Of a stretch of 64,000 bases of DNA, positions 62,040 to 64,000 are shown piece by piece (positions within the stretch are counted from its first letter, which is position 1; each line of letters begins with the position of its first letter). The notes beneath the pieces are model-generated. The model was not told where the DNA came from. It saw nothing but the letters and a program-made list of their open reading frames with translations, and did not search any database. Source of the stretch: Anaerobacillus sp. CMMVII. Its GTDB lineage: Bacteria > Bacillota > Bacilli > Bacillales > Anaerobacillaceae. Where the stretch lies: the NCBI RefSeq assembly GCF_025377685.1, contig NZ_JACEHK010000008.1, forward strand, positions 186,001-250,000, written 5' to 3'. A program made the position numbers and the translations under genes.

Positions 62040-63368
62040 TTGAGTTTAATAAACTGGAGTGAATTTGAAAGCTATGTAACAAGGACAATGAAACAAAATC
62101 GGATTCCGGGTTGTGCAGTGGCTGTTTCGTATAATGGCACGGTAATTTATAAAGAGGGGTTTGGTTACAGGGACATGATCACCAAAAGGCCGGTAACTCC
62201 AGAAACGATATTTGGTATTGCTTCCGTTACAAAATCCTTTACGGCATTGGCGATTATGAGACTTGAAGAAGAAGGTCTTTTATCAGTAGATGATCCTGTT
62301 ATAAACCACTTACCGGATTTTAAATTAGTGGGAGTAGAAAATATAAGTAGCATAAAAATACACCATTTACTGACTCACACCACTGGACTTGCACCGATGT
62401 TTCGGAGGGAAGAGTTACGAAAACTAAAGCATCATATTGCCTATCTGGCAGAAAAAGAATATGAACGCTTAGGTGAGCCTGGGGAGTATTTTAGTTACTG
62501 TAATGATACGTTTCTGCTTCTTGGGGCCATCATCGAAAAATACACCGGCAAGCTTTATCGCAGACATGTGACAGAGTCTATATTAAATCCTCTAAAAATG
62601 TATCGTTCTACACTAAGTATTGATGAGTTGGGAAAATATGAAAATGTCTCAATTCCATATGATCACAATAAAAAAACTGAACAGCTAGAGGAAAAACCTT
62701 GGCCGAAGCTTGGGAATTATGAAATTGGTGGAGGAATCAGATCTACTGTTTTAGATTTACTAGAATATGGACAAGTATTCTGTAATGATCATAATACTTT
62801 AGTTTCTAAAGACACTGTCCAAAAAATGTGGGAAAATCCTTTCAAAATTTCAAGGAATACATATTACGGGTACGCCCTACAGGTAACGCCGAATTATCAT
62901 GAGAAATCTACGTTAATTGAGCATGGTGGAGGGCAACCGGGGGTATCATCGCACTTTGGCTTTATACCTGAAGAAAAGCTAATCGTATCTGTACTTTGTA
63001 ACGTATCTAATGTTCCAGTGGATGAGATTTGGTTAGCTGCAGTGAACACAGCGCTTGGGCTATCAATGGACATGAAACGTTCGCTGGAGCCAACGTTTGA
63101 TATTTCACCAGAGCGGCTCCTAAAATTTTTAGGTACCTATGATTCATCTGAAGGTGGAAAAGCGGTGATTTACTTAGAAAACGGAAAGCCAATGCTAGAG
63201 GTGAATGAAGAACTATATTCGTTACGGGCAAGTGATCAAAATACCCTAGTTATTGAGCTGAATGAACGTCCAATTAGATTTTTCATAAATAATGATGAGC
63301 CAGCCTGGGGTCTTTTGCTAGGCTATCGTTTGCTTACTAGAAAAAAGAGCTGGGTGCCAGGCACCTAG
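62040..63368 (+). CDS. serine hydrolase, class C beta-lactamase-like
   Basis: 442 residues of the beta-lactamase/D-peptidase fold. Nucleophile motif SVTKSF (Ser-x-x-Lys, about residue 64), Tyr-x-Asn in FSYCNDTF, and the third motif HGG in LIEHGGGQPGVSSHFGF. No signal peptide is seen, so it is probably cytoplasmic, like many Bacillus esterase-type members. The C-terminal 110 residues form a separate beta-rich domain. TTG 62040 lies behind AAGGGGGA. The gene ends one base before a converging gene. Confidence 0.85.
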   Translation: MSLINWSEFESYVTRTMKQNRIPGCAVAVSYNGTVIYKEGFGYRDMITKRPVTPETIFGIASVTKSFTALAIMRLEEEGLLSVDDPVINHLPDFKLVGVENISSIKIHHLLTHTTGLAPMFRREELRKLKHHIAYLAEKEYERLGEPGEYFSYCNDTFLLLGAIIEKYTGKLYRRHVTESILNPLKMYRSTLSIDELGKYENVSIPYDHNKKTEQLEEKPWPKLGNYEIGGGIRSTVLDLLEYGQVFCNDHNTLVSKDTVQKMWENPFKISRNTYYGYALQVTPNYHEKSTLIEHGGGQPGVSSHFGFIPEEKLIVSVLCNVSNVPVDEIWLAAVNTALGLSMDMKRSLEPTFDISPERLLKFLGTYDSSEGGKAVIYLENGKPMLEVNEELYSLRASDQNTLVIELNERPIRFFINNDEPAWGLLLGYRLLTRKKSWVPGT

Positions 63369-63647
63369 CTACTGTTTTTCTATTAGTTCGCTAATTACGA
63401 AAGCGAGCTCTTCGTTGCCGAAAATTGATAATACGGTGAGGAGTGTTTCATCAGGGATATCCTCAGATTCACCCTTTGGAACCGTAGATTCTATTGCTTT
63501 TTTTAGAGCAGGATTTTCTAGCTGTTGGGGATATGCACGTTGATAGATACCAAGTGGGTCTAAGTCATGGTTGATGCACCATTGTGCAAAAATAAGGATC
63601 ATCATTTCTTCATCACGTTGGTAGTTTTCAATTACTTCGTTTTTCAA
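63369..63647 (-). CDS. small acidic protein, unknown
   Basis: 92 residues from TTG 63647 behind AGAGGTG. It is helical throughout (MMILIFAQWCINHDLDPLGI, then QLENPALKKAIESTVPKG and TLLTVLSIFGNEELAFVISE). No motif or membrane segment is seen. Similar small Bacillus proteins are annotated hypothetical. It is convergent with the serine hydrolase gene, with no gap. Confidence 0.6.
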   Translation of the reverse strand: MKNEVIENYQRDEEMMILIFAQWCINHDLDPLGIYQRAYPQQLENPALKKAIESTVPKGESEDIPDETLLTVLSIFGNEELAFVISELIEKQ

Positions 63648-63700
63648 TTAATTACACCTCTCTTAAGAATGATTATAATAAATTTTTGATGATAAATCTA

Positions 63701-63731
63701 TTGACTCTCACGTTACGTGATCCTTTAAACT
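63701..63731 (+). promoter_or_regulatory. MerR-type promoter with operator
   Basis: -35 TTGACT (63701-63706) and a -10-like TAAACT (63726-63731) are 19 bp apart, the long spacing typical of MerR-activated promoters. The spacer holds a perfect palindrome TCACGTTACGTGA (63708-63720). It most likely drives the adjacent merR-type gene. Confidence 0.7.
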
Positions 63732-63753
63732 GAGGTTGGAAAGGAGGAAATGC

Positions 63754-64000
63754 ATGAGAGTAAAGAAGTAGCAGACATCGTCGGGATAAGTGTGCGAACA
63801 CTTCACCATTATGATGAGATTGGATTGTTACAACCAGATGAGCTTACTGAGGCTGGATATCGCATTTATTCTGAGTCTAATTTAGCGACACTCCAGCAAA
63901 TCTTATTTTTTCGAGAGATAGGCTTCTCCTTAAAAAAAATTCGAGAGATCACCAGTAGTCCATCCTATAACCGTGTGGAAGCCTTGAATATTCAAAGAAG
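63754..64000 (+). pseudogene. MerR family regulator (Mta/TipA-like), 5' part, frameshifted
   Basis: ATG 63754 lies 7 nt behind AAGGAGG. With one A added at 63762-63764 it reads MRVKEVADIVGISVRTLHHY and DEIGLLQPDELTEAGYRIYS, the winged helix of MerR proteins, then LQQILFFREIGFSLKKIREI. In the frame as given, the only open reading starts at ATG 63750 (MHESKEVADIV), too close to the ribosome binding site. The gene runs out of the window, so the effector domain is not visible. Confidence 0.8.

Overview
The window is 64 kb of low-GC (roughly 36-37 % by eye) chromosomal DNA from a spore-forming member of the Bacillaceae. Evidence for this is a GerA/GerB/GerC-type spore germination receptor operon, a PbpG-like class A penicillin-binding protein, the yhbD-bacE-bacF bactofilin operon, a YoaE-like molybdopterin oxidoreductase, YhaQ/YhaP-like ABC genes, a DUF2642/manganese-catalase pair, and strong AGGAGG ribosome binding sites with frequent TTG and GTG starts. 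An alkaliphilic or anaerobic genus related to Bacillus is plausible, but the genus cannot be fixed from this window. No rRNA, tRNA, prophage or CRISPR array was seen.

Layout. 1-7 kb: 3' end of a branched-chain aminotransferase, a nested repeat, a molybdopterin oxidoreductase and a very long membrane-protein gene broken by three frameshifts. 6.6-20 kb: accessory-type genes (many GNAT acetyltransferases, a quinone oxidoreductase, an ABC exporter, an MFS transporter, an SDR, a voltage-gated-type K+ channel, DinB, a lipid/polysaccharide flippase). 20-30 kb: NUDIX, nucleotidyltransferase, an EamA transporter/M20 carbamoylase operon, peptidase E, RDD, ASCH and DUF218 proteins. 30-34.4 kb: formamidase-like protein, a methionine sulfoxide reductase pair, and a TetR regulator with its likely target. 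34.4-43.4 kb: a DUF4931 protein, a TnpB-only IS605-type element inside a membrane-protein gene, small lipoproteins and membrane proteins, and pbpG. 43.5-51 kb: amidase, TRIC-type channel, DUF2642 paralogues with Mn catalase, a class V PLP enzyme, and an SRAP protein. 51-56 kb: ger operon. 56-64 kb: LysE-type exporter with a structured leader, APC permease, SIMPL protein, bactofilin operon, serine hydrolase, and the start of a MerR regulator.

Most interesting finding: at 30954-31604 an otherwise intact msrA gene has an in-frame TGA exactly at the catalytic residue (G-x-F-W-G motif, x = TGA). A hairpin 9-38 nt further on has the geometry of a bacterial SECIS element, so this is a candidate selenocysteine MsrA. 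The next gene is an MsrA-MsrB fusion whose MsrA domain has lost its catalytic cysteine (GRSWY instead of GCFWC) while the MsrB domain keeps its own, as if the selenoprotein had taken over the MsrA role.

Other notable structure: a family of about 180-bp mobile-looking repeats that fold as three hairpins inside a terminal stem, with compensatory base changes between copies and one copy inserted in another repeat with a target duplication; a second dispersed repeat carrying CTCGAG; an interleaved inverted-repeat block at 28.1-28.3 kb; and palindromic operators for TetR, MerR and possibly yhbD. Data caveat: about 19 genes or small genes carry a single-base frameshift, nearly always loss of one base in a short homopolymer, while the rest of the protein stays conserved. 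This looks like sequencing or assembly error more than gene decay, and entries typed pseudogene for this reason may be intact in the organism.
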